From an uncultured Eisenbergiella sp. (GTDB lineage Bacteria > Bacillota > Clostridia > Lachnospirales > Lachnospiraceae), in assembly GCA_910585455.1 (NCBI GenBank), contig CAJUEL010000017.1, positions 19,785-83,784 on the forward strand: a stretch of 64,000 nucleotides of DNA, read 5' to 3'. The translations under genes were made by a program, and so were the position numbers. Shown piece after piece: positions 9,747 through 18,944 of the stretch. Position 1 is the first letter of the stretch, and each line of letters begins with the position of its first letter. Below the pieces are notes generated by a model, which saw nothing but the letters and a program-made list of their open reading frames with translations, made no database searches and had not been told where the DNA came from.

Positions 9747-10817
9747 TCAATAGATCTGCTCGTTTTGCCGGTGCACCTTTGGCGCTTCATACCTGTCCAT
9801 AAAATCGTCCCCGAGAAAGACGATGTCCTTCGCGAAATGAATGGAATTGGGCACGGTATATACCGATACCACCCGTTCAAAGACAAGTCCCTCGATGAAA
9901 TTCAAAATTTCCATCGGAAACTTCCCGTCCAGCACGATATGCTGCGGAAATACCTTATGATAATCCAGCACATCCCTGGGATGGGGCTTGATCAGCACCT
10001 GTGCTCCCTGCCCATACTGCTCCACCAGATCCGAAAAAAGCCGCTCCCGCACATCCAGAGCGCATAACGGCTCCGTCAGCACCAGCACCTTTTTTTCATG
10101 GCCGTTGCCGTTTTCCAGCTGCGCCATGAGCGCATCCATGTCCTCCAGAAAGATCCGCAGGATCACATTTTTATCAGCCTGCGTAAGCCGCCGCACCAGC
10201 ACCTCCCGGGGCTGCTCGATATATTTCGGACAGGGGTATTTTAAGATGGAAGTGTTATTCACCTCCATATCGACGCAATATTTGCTGTAGCCGTTCTGAA
10301 TAAAAATCAGATTATGCCGCGCCAGAAACGCCTTCAGCCCGAAATGCCCCCGATTGTCATACCGCGCCGTGTCATAATAACAGATACAATCCAGCCCGTC
10401 CTCCAGCGCATGATAGCGGATTTTCTTATAATTCAGATAATAACCGATCGGGTCGGAATCGCAGAACACATAAATATCCCGGTACTGCTTCAAATCCACC
10501 GGCACATAAGGCTCCTGCAGCCTTCCATACAGCTTCGTAAACCTCATCCTGGAAAGCAGGTTCAGCACCAGATTGCCATAATCGGTGTGATATTTTTGCA
10601 GCTCAGGGAAAAAATGCTCCTCTTTCTCCTCAAACATCAACACCTCTTCAAACAGCCCGCGCTCCTGCGCCCGCTCCTTTAAGTTCCCAAAATCATTGGA
10701 CATCGTGCTCAAAACCAGCGTAGCCTGTCCGCGCATGGCGGCTGGCAGGGTCAGCTCCTTTAAGCAGGTCACATATACATGATAATAGGTATGGCAGATA
10801 TAAATCCGTTCTTTCAT
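9747..10817 (-). CDS. GT52-like / sialyltransferase-superfamily glycosyltransferase
   Basis: 356 residues from the ATG at 10817; a GTG ten codons upstream is possible but lacks a ribosome site. Three motifs of bacterial sialyltransferase-like enzymes are in order: HALEDG (Glu139-Asp140-Gly141), IKPHPRD (HP at 279-280) and VYTVPNS (Ser325). In GT52 and related families these supply the catalytic acid and the CMP-sugar contacts. No CMP-sialic-acid synthesis genes are in view, so the donor could be another nucleotide sugar. It is the first gene of the glycan cluster, just before the flippase. Confidence 0.6.
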   Translation of the reverse strand: MKERIYICHTYYHVYVTCLKELTLPAAMRGQATLVLSTMSNDFGNLKERAQERGLFEEVLMFEEKEEHFFPELQKYHTDYGNLVLNLLSRMRFTKLYGRLQEPYVPVDLKQYRDIYVFCDSDPIGYYLNYKKIRYHALEDGLDCICYYDTARYDNRGHFGLKAFLARHNLIFIQNGYSKYCVDMEVNNTSILKYPCPKYIEQPREVLVRRLTQADKNVILRIFLEDMDALMAQLENGNGHEKKVLVLTEPLCALDVRERLFSDLVEQYGQGAQVLIKPHPRDVLDYHKVFPQHIVLDGKFPMEILNFIEGLVFERVVSVYTVPNSIHFAKDIVFLGDDFMDRYEAPKVHRQNEQIY

Positions 10818-10888
10818 CTTCTTCTTTCTGCCCGCCTTTGCGGACACCCATGGTTCCAGGCCTTACGCTCCAATAAATCCCATTTTAT

Positions 10889-10918
10889 GTAACAGTTCAG
10901 CCCTGGCTGAACTGTTAC
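10889..10918. repeat. 30-bp dispersed palindrome
   Basis: Perfect inverted repeat: 14-base arms GTAACAGTTCAGCC and GGCTGAACTGTTAC around a 2-base centre. A half copy (GTTCAGGCTTCACTGTTAC) follows at 10960-10978. The gap 10818-10982 between the glycan cluster and the nucleotidyltransferase otherwise holds no gene. The same palindrome family recurs at 29915, 30049, 46165, 55635, 55859 and 56385. It lacks a T-tract, so it is not a standard terminator. Confidence 0.8.
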
Positions 10919-10982
10919 CATTTTATACTGAAATCCTTCGATGTGCAACTGATAAATGCGTTCAGGCTTCACTGTTACCATT

Positions 10983-11771
10983 CTACCACTCATTCACATT
11001 CGGTCTGGGCGCCCGCCACCACTGCTCAAAATCCGCCACATACCGTGACAGCACATTTCCGATATTCGCAGGCGTCTGCCAGGAAAGGATTCCCTGAAAA
11101 TATTCCACGAACGCATCCACATCCGTCATTTCCTGCGACCGTGCCGCTTTTTTTCCCAATTCGGTCAGCGCAGCGGTTTCATCCGATATCTTTTCCACAA
11201 ACTCCTCCAGCCGCCGGTTGCTGGGAAATAAAATTTCGCTCTCCTGCAAAATCATGCGGTATATGCTGTAGATCACCTCGTTCACCGCGTGCAGCTTCAT
11301 ATAGCCATCGACGGGACAGGATTTGAGAAAATAATAGTAATTCAGCCAGAAATCCGCATAAAAGGAAAGCATCTTATCCTCTTTTTCCTGCTTCTGAAAA
11401 ACAGGGATTTCGGACACAATCCGCTCAATTTCCGGATCTTTGGAAAACAGCACGCGGGCTTTTACAAACGCGTTTCGTGCCGGCTCGCTTCCCTTCTGCG
11501 CCGCGTCCTTTAAAAATTCCTTCGTCATGTATTTGACATCAAAATATCCGCCCTCATAGGTACAATATCCATCGATCGTCTCCGCCGTCGTATTCGACGC
11601 TGCCCGGCGCTCGTAGGCCTCCTGCGTAACCACGACCATGGCATCCAGATCCGAATCAGGTCTCTCACAGCCCTTCGCCACAGAACCGCCAAAGATCAGG
11701 GCGATGACCTCCTCCTTCTCTGAAAAATATTTTTTCAGGTTTTCCAACGATTCCTTATGATGCTGATACAT
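10983..11771 (-). CDS. Nucleotidyltransferase-fold protein (pol-beta superfamily)
   Basis: 262 residues. FGGSVAKGCERPDSDLDAMVV near residue 27 gives the GS motif and the Asp-x-Asp metal ligands of the pol-beta nucleotidyltransferases. The C-terminal half is helical, as in kanamycin/streptomycin nucleotidyltransferase relatives and some MNT-HEPN proteins. It has a clear ribosome site (AAAGGAGG) and starts 12 bases after GH32 on the same strand. Substrate is unknown; antibiotic adenylylation would be a guess. Confidence 0.75.
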   Translation of the reverse strand: MYQHHKESLENLKKYFSEKEEVIALIFGGSVAKGCERPDSDLDAMVVVTQEAYERRAASNTTAETIDGYCTYEGGYFDVKYMTKEFLKDAAQKGSEPARNAFVKARVLFSKDPEIERIVSEIPVFQKQEKEDKMLSFYADFWLNYYYFLKSCPVDGYMKLHAVNEVIYSIYRMILQESEILFPSNRRLEEFVEKISDETAALTELGKKAARSQEMTDVDAFVEYFQGILSWQTPANIGNVLSRYVADFEQWWRAPRPNVNEW

Positions 11772-11783
11772 CCCTTCCTCCTT

Positions 11784-13349
11784 TTACAGATCATCCCTCA
11801 GTTCAAACCACTTCATTTCCGCAATTTTTGCCGTCGTCTCTGCGGTCACTGCCTTTGCCAGCACATTTTCTTCGGTTTCCACCGCCCCGTAAAAGCAGCC
11901 ATCGTTTCCGTAAAACTCAATGATCTCCTGATCGATTATGAAATCCAGAGACAGCCCTTCTTTTCCGGAAAAGGGGATTGTGATTTTCTTTGCCGCCGTA
12001 TCGGGATTTTCAATTTCCATGATCTCCCGTTCAAAATCCACCGCCACGCCTGTCTTTCCGATACCCAAAAGCGTCCGTCCCGTGTTCTGCGGCTCAAAGG
12101 AAACGGTAATTTCCAATGGTGTGCCGTCCATTTGTATCCGCACCTGCGCGCAATCCGCCTCCGCCTCTCCCGCAAAATGCCTGATCTCCCGCAGCCTTTG
12201 CACGGGCTGCAGTCTCAGCCTGCAGCCCTCCGCTTTTTTTACCAGAGAAAGCTCTGCCGGAATCGCCATCAGCCCCCGGTAATTGCCCCGGTCATTTTTC
12301 ATGCGCAGCCAGGCTACGCTGATCACCCTGCCCTTCGTTCCCGCATAGGTCTGGGCGGCATAGGGCAGGCCGTTTGCATAAGCGGACAGCACTTCGGTTT
12401 CCGGTATGAACCGGTATCCGTCAAAGCTGCCGACCATATAAAAACCATCCGCCGACCAGAAGACCCACTTTTTTTCCTCTTCGTTCTCCCCGACAGCACA
12501 CGGGAACAGATCCGGACATTCCTGCATGCCTTCCCCGGTCAGCCGCTGACTTTCCTCCCAGCACAGCAGATCCGTTGACCGGAAAATGGCAAATTCATAT
12601 CCTTCCAGATACAGCACCATGATATAAGCGCCGCTCTCCTCATGATAAAACACCTTCGGATCCCGGTTGTCCCCCGCAATGTGACCGATCAAAACCCCGT
12701 CGGCACGCTGCAGCGTATTGCCGCCGTCTGTGGATACCGCCAGTCTCTGGGTAAATCGGTTCCCTGCCTCCTTAGACCATTGATTGCTGCCGCCCGCCGC
12801 CGTATAGTAAAACAGCAACGCGCCTTTGCCATATCCGGCGATATTCTCCTGATCTTCCCAGCCGCAGCCGGAAAATACAGTTCCATACGCGTCCGGCGCA
12901 AGCGCTATCGGCTTGTGCTCCCAGTGCAGCAGATCACGGCTTACCGCATGCCCCCAGTGCATGTTCCCCCAATCCGTATCATAGGGATTGGCCTGATAAT
13001 ACAAATGATACTGCCCATCGGCATAAACCAGCCCGTTGGGATCATTGTTCCATCCGGATTCCGGCGAAAAGTGCAGCTTCGGACGAAAAGGGTAGACATG
13101 CTGCACCTTCTCTTTATAACAAAAGATACCGCTCAGCAGCTCCTCCTCTGCATCCCCCTCGATGGTGAGCTCCTTTCCCATCCATTCGCTCACATCCATA
13201 CAGGCATAAAAATCCCTGCATGGCTTACCCAGCCGGATATCCACCTCCTGCACCTTTTCCTTTTCCAGATAAAAATGTAATTTCACACACGGCTCTGACC
13301 GATCCACAGGCAGCCATAAATACGGCTCCTGCACATACAATTTCAGCAT
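11784..13349 (-). CDS. Glycoside hydrolase family 32 (sucrose / beta-fructoside hydrolase)
   Basis: 521 residues from the ATG at 13349, preceded by AAAGGA; an earlier ATG at 13391 lacks a ribosome site. All three GH32 signatures are present: WNNDPNG with nucleophile Asp103, RDP (Asp230, transition-state stabiliser) and ECPDLF with acid/base Glu277. It hydrolyses terminal beta-fructosyl bonds in sucrose, inulin-type oligosaccharides or levan. There is no signal peptide, so it acts in the cytoplasm on imported sugar. An unusual 85-residue N-terminal domain precedes the propeller. It shares a strand with the esterase and isomerase genes. Confidence 0.93.
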   Translation of the reverse strand: MLKLYVQEPYLWLPVDRSEPCVKLHFYLEKEKVQEVDIRLGKPCRDFYACMDVSEWMGKELTIEGDAEEELLSGIFCYKEKVQHVYPFRPKLHFSPESGWNNDPNGLVYADGQYHLYYQANPYDTDWGNMHWGHAVSRDLLHWEHKPIALAPDAYGTVFSGCGWEDQENIAGYGKGALLFYYTAAGGSNQWSKEAGNRFTQRLAVSTDGGNTLQRADGVLIGHIAGDNRDPKVFYHEESGAYIMVLYLEGYEFAIFRSTDLLCWEESQRLTGEGMQECPDLFPCAVGENEEEKKWVFWSADGFYMVGSFDGYRFIPETEVLSAYANGLPYAAQTYAGTKGRVISVAWLRMKNDRGNYRGLMAIPAELSLVKKAEGCRLRLQPVQRLREIRHFAGEAEADCAQVRIQMDGTPLEITVSFEPQNTGRTLLGIGKTGVAVDFEREIMEIENPDTAAKKITIPFSGKEGLSLDFIIDQEIIEFYGNDGCFYGAVETEENVLAKAVTAETTAKIAEMKWFELRDDL

Positions 13350-13437
13350 TTTTTTGCATATCCTTTCTTCATTCTTTCTCCGAATGTCCATTCAGGCATA
13401 GCTGCCTGCTTTGTCGCCTGCAAAGCGGCGCTTCCAC

Positions 13438-14277
13438 TTACCGTCCCGCCTGTTTATCCAGAAAATTACGGAAAATATCCCATATGTGCGCGCTCCAGAA
13501 GTCACCCTCGTGATCCGCGCCCTCCACACAGATCAGGCTCACATCCGCGCCGCACTGCTCCAGACGCTGCGCCATCTGCCGGCTGTGCACAAAGGGCACC
13601 AGCTGGTCCGCGTCCCCGTGGGCGAGCAGAAACGGCACATACTCCCTGCCCGGCTGCACATAATTGATGGGGCTCATCCGCTTTATAAGCTCCCAGTCAA
13701 CGGGGCCGCCGCAAAAACGCTCCATCAGCTCCGTTCTTCCTTCCGGCATTTGCCCGTCCGGCGTCCGGAAAAGGTCAAAATCAGCCGGTCCGAAGCAATC
13801 GATCACCGCATCCACATGGTCGGAAGCCTCCGGATATTCCTCCGTGCGAAATTCCTCCATGTCCCCGGTAAGCCCCAGAAGCAGCGCCGTATTTCCTCCG
13901 GACGAGGTGCCGAAAGCGAACACTCTTTCCGGATCGATGTGATACTGCCGGGCGTTGGTCCGCAAAAAACGGATGGCAGTTTTCACATCCTGCAAATAGG
14001 CGGGCGCCGGATGCCCGTCGTCAATATTCCTGTGGGTAACGCTCGCCACCACATAGCCCGCCTGGGAAAGTGTGGCAAGCTGGGGAATCTCATAATTGGT
14101 GTCTGGAAAATGCCAGCCGCTTCCCTGAATGAACACCACCAGCGGAAAGCGCTCCTCTTCCACAGGCGTCTGCGGAATGAGCATGTCCATCCAGAGCCCG
14201 GTGACCTCTGAATAGACCACATGAGGACAAAAAGAGGAAAGTCCCCTTAACGATTTATTATTTTTTATTTTCAGCAT
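13438..14277 (-). CDS. Alpha/beta-hydrolase, carbohydrate esterase-like
   Basis: 279 residues with the hormone-sensitive-lipase/BD-FAE type core: oxyanion-hole segment QGSGW (the family's HGGG variant), nucleophile Ser in FGTSSGG, Asp in HGDAD and His in GADHEGDFW. Such enzymes remove acetyl or feruloyl groups from plant oligosaccharides. No signal peptide is seen, so it is cytoplasmic. It lies between the GH32 and the isomerase genes, consistent with trimming of imported decorated oligosaccharides; substrate is inferred from context only. Confidence 0.85.
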   Translation of the reverse strand: MLKIKNNKSLRGLSSFCPHVVYSEVTGLWMDMLIPQTPVEEERFPLVVFIQGSGWHFPDTNYEIPQLATLSQAGYVVASVTHRNIDDGHPAPAYLQDVKTAIRFLRTNARQYHIDPERVFAFGTSSGGNTALLLGLTGDMEEFRTEEYPEASDHVDAVIDCFGPADFDLFRTPDGQMPEGRTELMERFCGGPVDWELIKRMSPINYVQPGREYVPFLLAHGDADQLVPFVHSRQMAQRLEQCGADVSLICVEGADHEGDFWSAHIWDIFRNFLDKQAGR

Positions 14278-14329
14278 ATGTATTCTCCCTTCTGCGCCAA
14301 ATGCCGGGCGCTCTGCTCTCAGATCGCCG

Positions 14330-15205
14330 TCACATTTGTTCCTGTATCCGTCTGATCAGATACCGGCCGGTCTTTGCCATCAGCACGCTGCCATCCGGCA
14401 TCAGCTCCTTCGGAAGCTTCATAAGGAAATTATCCGCTTCCAGAGTGAGATTTCCCTCGTAACCGATTTCCGCCAATGCACGGGTAATCGCTTCCCAGTT
14501 CAGGCTCTCCAGAAACGGCATGGTATGACAATCCTGCAGATAATTCACATCGTGCACATGCAGTGCCTGCAGCCGCCTGCTTCCCATCGCCCGGATAAAG
14601 TCCTCCGGTTCCCTGCCAACCAGCGCGCAGTGACCCAGATCCAGACACCCCACAATCCAGGGACTGTCCAGCTCATCCAACAGCTGATTGAATTCCTCCG
14701 GACAGGAGCACGTGCTGTCCACAATGTATTTGCGCCGGTTATCGTACTGCCACATGTTTTCCGCACATACGCGGATGCCGTATTCCTCGCAATACGGAAT
14801 CAGCTCCCGGTAAAATTTCAGATTTTCTCTGTAAAGCTGCTCCCGGTTTCTGGCATACTCCAGATGCTGGCGCGGATGAACGACAATATCCCGCACCCCC
14901 ATCAGAGCGGCGGCTTCCATCGCGCGCAGGATCCACTTTTTGATTTCGGAATCAAAGGGCTCCTCCCCTCTGGAGGACGGAAACGGCGCGTGCGCCTGGG
15001 CGAAGCCGATGCCGCATTCGCTGCCGATCTCCTTTAATCGCAGGGCGTGCTCCTTATACGCATCGCTACACCAGATTCCCTGTCCCGTTTCCATGGCAAA
15101 AAATGACCAGTCAACCGCGTCAAATCCCGCCTTCGCCAGAATGCGGATGCCCTCCTCATCCCCATAGTTTTCCGCCATGATCTGTGTTTGTGTTACCAGT
15201 TTCAT
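14330..15205 (-). CDS. Sugar phosphate isomerase/epimerase (xylose-isomerase-like TIM barrel)
   Basis: 291 residues of the AP-endonuclease-2/xylose-isomerase-like barrel family. Metal-site type residues are seen in VVHPRQ, CAENMWQ, GCLDLGHCAL, HVHDVN and LTLEADNF, in the expected order of His, Glu, Asp/His and Glu ligands. Members isomerise or epimerise free or phosphorylated sugars and inositols. A strong ribosome site (AAAGGGG) precedes the ATG. Its substrate is not predictable; context suggests sugar catabolism with the neighbouring GH32 and esterase. Confidence 0.85.
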   Translation of the reverse strand: MKLVTQTQIMAENYGDEEGIRILAKAGFDAVDWSFFAMETGQGIWCSDAYKEHALRLKEIGSECGIGFAQAHAPFPSSRGEEPFDSEIKKWILRAMEAAALMGVRDIVVHPRQHLEYARNREQLYRENLKFYRELIPYCEEYGIRVCAENMWQYDNRRKYIVDSTCSCPEEFNQLLDELDSPWIVGCLDLGHCALVGREPEDFIRAMGSRRLQALHVHDVNYLQDCHTMPFLESLNWEAITRALAEIGYEGNLTLEADNFLMKLPKELMPDGSVLMAKTGRYLIRRIQEQM

Positions 15206-15285
15206 ACTGTATCCCCTTTCTTTTTACGTGCCCGCTATCGGCACGATTTCTCACAATCGGCAAACGCGCAGACCATTCCAGGCTG

Positions 15286-16965
15286 TTACTTGCCGATCAG
15301 CACCCTTTTTCCACAAAAAGCAAAACCATATTTACGAATGCGCTCCTTTGGTATCCCCTTTGCCACCAAAGCCGTCTCATAACGTTTCTCTTCAATCTGC
15401 GCGAGCGCTTCCCGCACCGTATCGGAAAGCTCCTTTTCCGCCGCATCCTGTACCTTGAATTCCAGAATGATCGCAGGATCTTCCCGATGCTTCGGCTCCA
15501 GCATCACATCATATCTGCCAAAGCCGCTTTCCCGGTTCGAGGTGACCACATACCGGTCTGTCAGCTCCACCATCAGCCCCAGCACAAATCCGTGATAAAA
15601 CCGCTCCGGTTCCGCATCAGACGGTCGATTGCCCGTATCAAAATAGCCAAACATTTCCACCGTCACTTTATTCATGTAAGCGTTCATCGCCTTTAAATCG
15701 TCCAAAAACAACGCCCTCACAAAGTCGTTATAAGCATCATTCCCGGAAAACCAGCCCTGCACCATGCTCTCAAACGCAATCTGAACTTCCCTGTTCGTAA
15801 GCGCGAGGCTGTAATATATATGCCCTGTCCTTTCCACGAACCGGGTCTCTTTCACTTTTAAATAACCACCTGCAAGCAACAGGCTCCAGACGGCATTTTT
15901 TTTGACCGGCAGCTGGTCATACACGATCTGTTCATCCACCTCCATCGTGACCGCTTCACCGCATAGAAGCGATTCAAAAATCCGCTTCACATTCGATGCT
16001 CCCTCCCTGATCAGCTTTTCCACCAGATGATTGGAACTGGTATTCGCCCAATAGGGCGCCGCCTTTTTTTTGTTTAAATAGCAGACGACGGACCATGGAT
16101 TATAAATATCTGTCCTTTTTCCGAAAGAAAAGCCATCATACCAAAGCCTCACCTCTTCCTTTCTGTCAGAAAGCCCGTATTCCTCCAGCGCAGCAAACAC
16201 TTCCCGCTCCGTAAAGCCAAAGGTTGTTTCATATTTTTCCGACGTTGTCGTAATGACCTCCATGTTATTCAAATCAGAAAAAATGGATTCCTTGCTGACT
16301 CTGGTAATCCCCGTCATGACAGCCCTGTCCAGGTACGGATTGGTTTTAAAGGTGGAATTAAACAGGCTTCTGGTAAAATCGGCAAGCTCCTTCCAATATC
16401 CGTTTACATAAGCCTCCTGCAGGGGTGTATCATACTCATCCAGAAGAATGAGCACCTTTTTCCCATAGTAACGGCTCAAATAGCCGGAAAGCATTTTCAG
16501 GGACAGAGATGCCATATACCCTTCCATATCTGCAGATATCTTCAAAAAATCATCTTTCTCACTTTCATTGAGCACTTCGCTTTTACGCAAAAAATCAAAC
16601 TTATAATATAGCATCTGAATGAGCTTACAGATTTTTTTCCGCGCTTCCGCAAATGTGGTCTCCTTCACATCGGCGAAGCTTAAGAAAATGACCGGGCGGG
16701 TTCCCTGCAATTCTCTGAACTTCTTTTCCTTCCAGACTGCAAGGCCTTCAAACAGTTCTTTCCGCCCCGCATACTCAACAGAAAAGAATTTTTCCAGCAT
16801 GCTCATCGTGAGCGTTTTCCCGAACCGTCTCGGACGGGCAATCAATGTAACGCTGTCCCCACTCTCCCACCAGTCCCGGATAAAACCCGTTTTATCAATA
16901 TAAAAATATCCCTCTTTCCGGACTGTTTCAAAATCCTGCTGTCCGATCGCTACCCTTCCCGCCAT
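15286..16965 (-). CDS. DUF1703-family ATPase with PD-(D/E)XK domain, second copy
   Basis: 559 residues from the ATG at 16965 with a GGGGGA ribosome site; the longer open frame would overlap the PHP gene. N-terminal YIDKTGFI and P-loop ARPRRFGKT (43-51), Walker B VLILLDEYDTPL, then a long helical middle and a C-terminal nuclease-like strand IILEFKVQ. It is clearly related to the protein at 142-1716 but diverged, so it is not a recent duplication. Function is unknown. It separates a PHP phosphatase from the sugar genes without obvious connection. Confidence 0.87.
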   Translation of the reverse strand: MAGRVAIGQQDFETVRKEGYFYIDKTGFIRDWWESGDSVTLIARPRRFGKTLTMSMLEKFFSVEYAGRKELFEGLAVWKEKKFRELQGTRPVIFLSFADVKETTFAEARKKICKLIQMLYYKFDFLRKSEVLNESEKDDFLKISADMEGYMASLSLKMLSGYLSRYYGKKVLILLDEYDTPLQEAYVNGYWKELADFTRSLFNSTFKTNPYLDRAVMTGITRVSKESIFSDLNNMEVITTTSEKYETTFGFTEREVFAALEEYGLSDRKEEVRLWYDGFSFGKRTDIYNPWSVVCYLNKKKAAPYWANTSSNHLVEKLIREGASNVKRIFESLLCGEAVTMEVDEQIVYDQLPVKKNAVWSLLLAGGYLKVKETRFVERTGHIYYSLALTNREVQIAFESMVQGWFSGNDAYNDFVRALFLDDLKAMNAYMNKVTVEMFGYFDTGNRPSDAEPERFYHGFVLGLMVELTDRYVVTSNRESGFGRYDVMLEPKHREDPAIILEFKVQDAAEKELSDTVREALAQIEEKRYETALVAKGIPKERIRKYGFAFCGKRVLIGK

Positions 16966-17003
16966 GCATGGTTCCCCCACTTTCCCTGCCGTCCCCGATA
17001 CTT

Positions 17004-17774
17004 TTATACCGGTTTGGCAAATTCCACCGTTTCTATCAGCGAAAGCCCGCATTTACGCACGAGCGCCTCTGCCGCCTCATACACCTGCGGACGTGAAAAA
17101 GCGTCCGGCTCATGGGCGTCGATCCCGAAAATCACCTGGCAGCCTTCCTCCCCGGCGATTTTCCAGAAGCGCTCATTCGGATAATGCCTGCCCTCATAGA
17201 GACCTAAGAAATTGATTTCCAGCGGCATATTGCAGGCCTTCGCACGCTGACAGAGCTTTCTCATTTCCGCTTCATATACGTTCATGTCGCCCGTAAAGCG
17301 GATCAGATCGGGATGGGCAAAATACGTGAAATATCCGCTTTCCATCGCCTCCCCCGTCTGGTCGCAGTATCTTTTTAAAACCTGCGGGTCTTTCGTCTCC
17401 GCGCCGCTCCACACCTCGCCGATCTCATTTCCCATGCAGTGCTGCGCCAGCAAAAAATATTCGACAGAATATGTCGCGGCGAGCCTTTGCAGCTTTTCAA
17501 AATAGGCAGGATAATATTCCACCTCCAGGCCGAGATGGATTTCAATGTCCTTTTGATATTTCTCCTTCAGCGAAAGAACCGTGTTGGCATAATCCTCCAG
17601 CTGGTCCACCCGCATCCGCATGCCGGAGGAATACCCCTCCGGGAAGGGATAAGGCGTATGATCCGAAAATCCCAGGATTTTCAGTCCGTTTTTGATGGCA
17701 CGCTCCACATATTCCTTTTCCGTGCCGGAGGCGTGCATGCACCTCCAGGTATGTGTGTGATAATTTGCTTTCAT
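17004..17774 (-). CDS. hisJ: PHP-domain histidinol-phosphatase-like phosphoesterase
   Basis: 256 residues from the ATG at 17774, preceded by GGGGG. Metal-binding motifs of the PHP domain are present: NYHTHTWRC at the N-terminus, FSDHTPYP, the central EVEYYP and GIDAHEPD near the end. HisJ-type enzymes release phosphate from L-histidinol phosphate. No other his genes are nearby, so a broader phosphatase role is possible. A tight hairpin (17791-17811) lies just before its ribosome site. Confidence 0.75.
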   Translation of the reverse strand: MKANYHTHTWRCMHASGTEKEYVERAIKNGLKILGFSDHTPYPFPEGYSSGMRMRVDQLEDYANTVLSLKEKYQKDIEIHLGLEVEYYPAYFEKLQRLAATYSVEYFLLAQHCMGNEIGEVWSGAETKDPQVLKRYCDQTGEAMESGYFTYFAHPDLIRFTGDMNVYEAEMRKLCQRAKACNMPLEINFLGLYEGRHYPNERFWKIAGEEGCQVIFGIDAHEPDAFSRPQVYEAAEALVRKCGLSLIETVEFAKPV

Positions 17775-17790
17775 TTCTATCCCCCTGCAC

Positions 17791-17811
17791 CTCACAGGCA
17801 AAGCCTGTGAG
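17791..17811 (-). promoter_or_regulatory. Hairpin just upstream of a ribosome site
   Basis: Perfect 9-bp stem (CTCACAGGC / GCCTGTGAG) with a 3-base loop in the gap between rsmH and the PHP gene, 5' of the AGGGGG of the latter. There is no T-tract, so it is not a terminator. It may tune stability or translation of the downstream cistron; similar stems precede other ribosome sites in this window. Confidence 0.45.
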
Positions 17812-17816
17812 CCTCG

Positions 17817-18857
17817 TTAAGCTTTCACCGCCCAGCGCAGCTTCGTGGAATGCGCGCGGCTGTTTGCGGCGCATTCTGCTGCGGACGGACGGATCACGTC
17901 TCTGGCAACCTCTTCATAAATTCCTTCCCTGCAAAAACGCTGAAACGCTTTCTTCACAATCCTGTCCTCTCCGGAATGAAAGGTCAGGATCGCCGCCCTG
18001 CCGCCGGATAAAAGCGCGCCGGGCAGCTTATCCATAAACGCTTCCAGCACCTCATATTCCTGATTGACATCAATCCGCAGCGCCTGAAAGGTCCTCTGGC
18101 ATGACTTCTTCACCGCTTCCTTTCTTTCCTTTTCCGGTAAAAAAGCGAGCGTTTCCGCAATAATATCCTTCAACTGTCCTGTGGTCTCGATCTTTTTCCC
18201 TTTGCGCAGAGCAGAAATGATCCTTCCCGCAATTTCCTCCGCATAGGGCTCGTCGGCGTTTTCCACGAGCATGCCCGCAAGCTCATAACGGTCCACCTCC
18301 TGCAGGCGCTGCGCCGCGGACTGGCCCTTAAGCGGATTGAGGCGCAGATCCAGCGGTCCGTCCACCTTAAAGGAAAATCCCCGCTCCGGATTGTCAATCT
18401 GCATGGAGGACAAGCCGAGGTCCGCGAGCACGAAATCAAATTTTCCCACCTCGGCTGTAAGCCGGTCCACATCCGCAAAATTCATGAGCCGGACCGTCAG
18501 AATATCCTCCCCGAATCCCTGCCTGCCCAACCTCTCCTTTGTTTTCACAGATTCAATGGGGTCGGCATCCAACGCATACAGATGTCCCTGTCCGTGCAGG
18601 CATTGCAGCATCCTCCCCGCATGTCCGCCATATCCCAGGGTTGCATCCAGCCCCTGCTGTCCTGGTCTGATCTGCAAAAAGTCCAGGATCTCCTCCACCA
18701 TGATGGGAATGTGCATGCCTGCGGGCGTACTCCCCTTTGCGATGACCTTCGCCACCGTATCCGCATACTTTTCCGGATTCAGCTCTTTATACTTTTCCGA
18801 AAATTTCTTCGGATGCGTCCCGGCATACCGGACCCGTCTTTTGTGCTGCTGTTCCAT
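17817..18857 (-). CDS. rsmH: 16S rRNA (cytosine1402-N4)-methyltransferase, N-terminally extended
   Basis: 346 residues. HIPIMVEEIL near residue 48, then DATLGYGGHAG (SAM-binding loop), ALDADPIES, FVLADLGLSSMQID and the C-terminal NSRAHSTKLR are all RsmH/MraW hallmarks. The family is usually about 310 residues; here a basic extension of about 45 residues precedes the core. It is not in a division (mraZ-mraW-ftsL) cluster, which suggests the second, extended RsmH type found in some Clostridia. Ribosome site AGAGGAAACG. Confidence 0.9.
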   Translation of the reverse strand: MEQQHKRRVRYAGTHPKKFSEKYKELNPEKYADTVAKVIAKGSTPAGMHIPIMVEEILDFLQIRPGQQGLDATLGYGGHAGRMLQCLHGQGHLYALDADPIESVKTKERLGRQGFGEDILTVRLMNFADVDRLTAEVGKFDFVLADLGLSSMQIDNPERGFSFKVDGPLDLRLNPLKGQSAAQRLQEVDRYELAGMLVENADEPYAEEIAGRIISALRKGKKIETTGQLKDIIAETLAFLPEKERKEAVKKSCQRTFQALRIDVNQEYEVLEAFMDKLPGALLSGGRAAILTFHSGEDRIVKKAFQRFCREGIYEEVARDVIRPSAAECAANSRAHSTKLRWAVKA

Positions 18858-18901
18858 CGTTTCCTCTGCTCCTGTCGGGCTTACCCGCTACAAAACAAAC
18901 T

Positions 18902-18934
18902 CCCGGCACAATCCTGATAAAGGTCTGTGCCGGG
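18902..18934 (-). terminator. Rho-independent terminator after telA
   Basis: Nine-base perfect stem (CCCGGCACA / TGTGCCGGG) with a 15-base loop, followed on the minus strand by a T-rich run (GTTTGTTTTG). It lies directly after the telA stop and closes the xpaC-telA unit before rsmH. Confidence 0.75.
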
Positions 18935-18944
18935 GTACTTTGGG

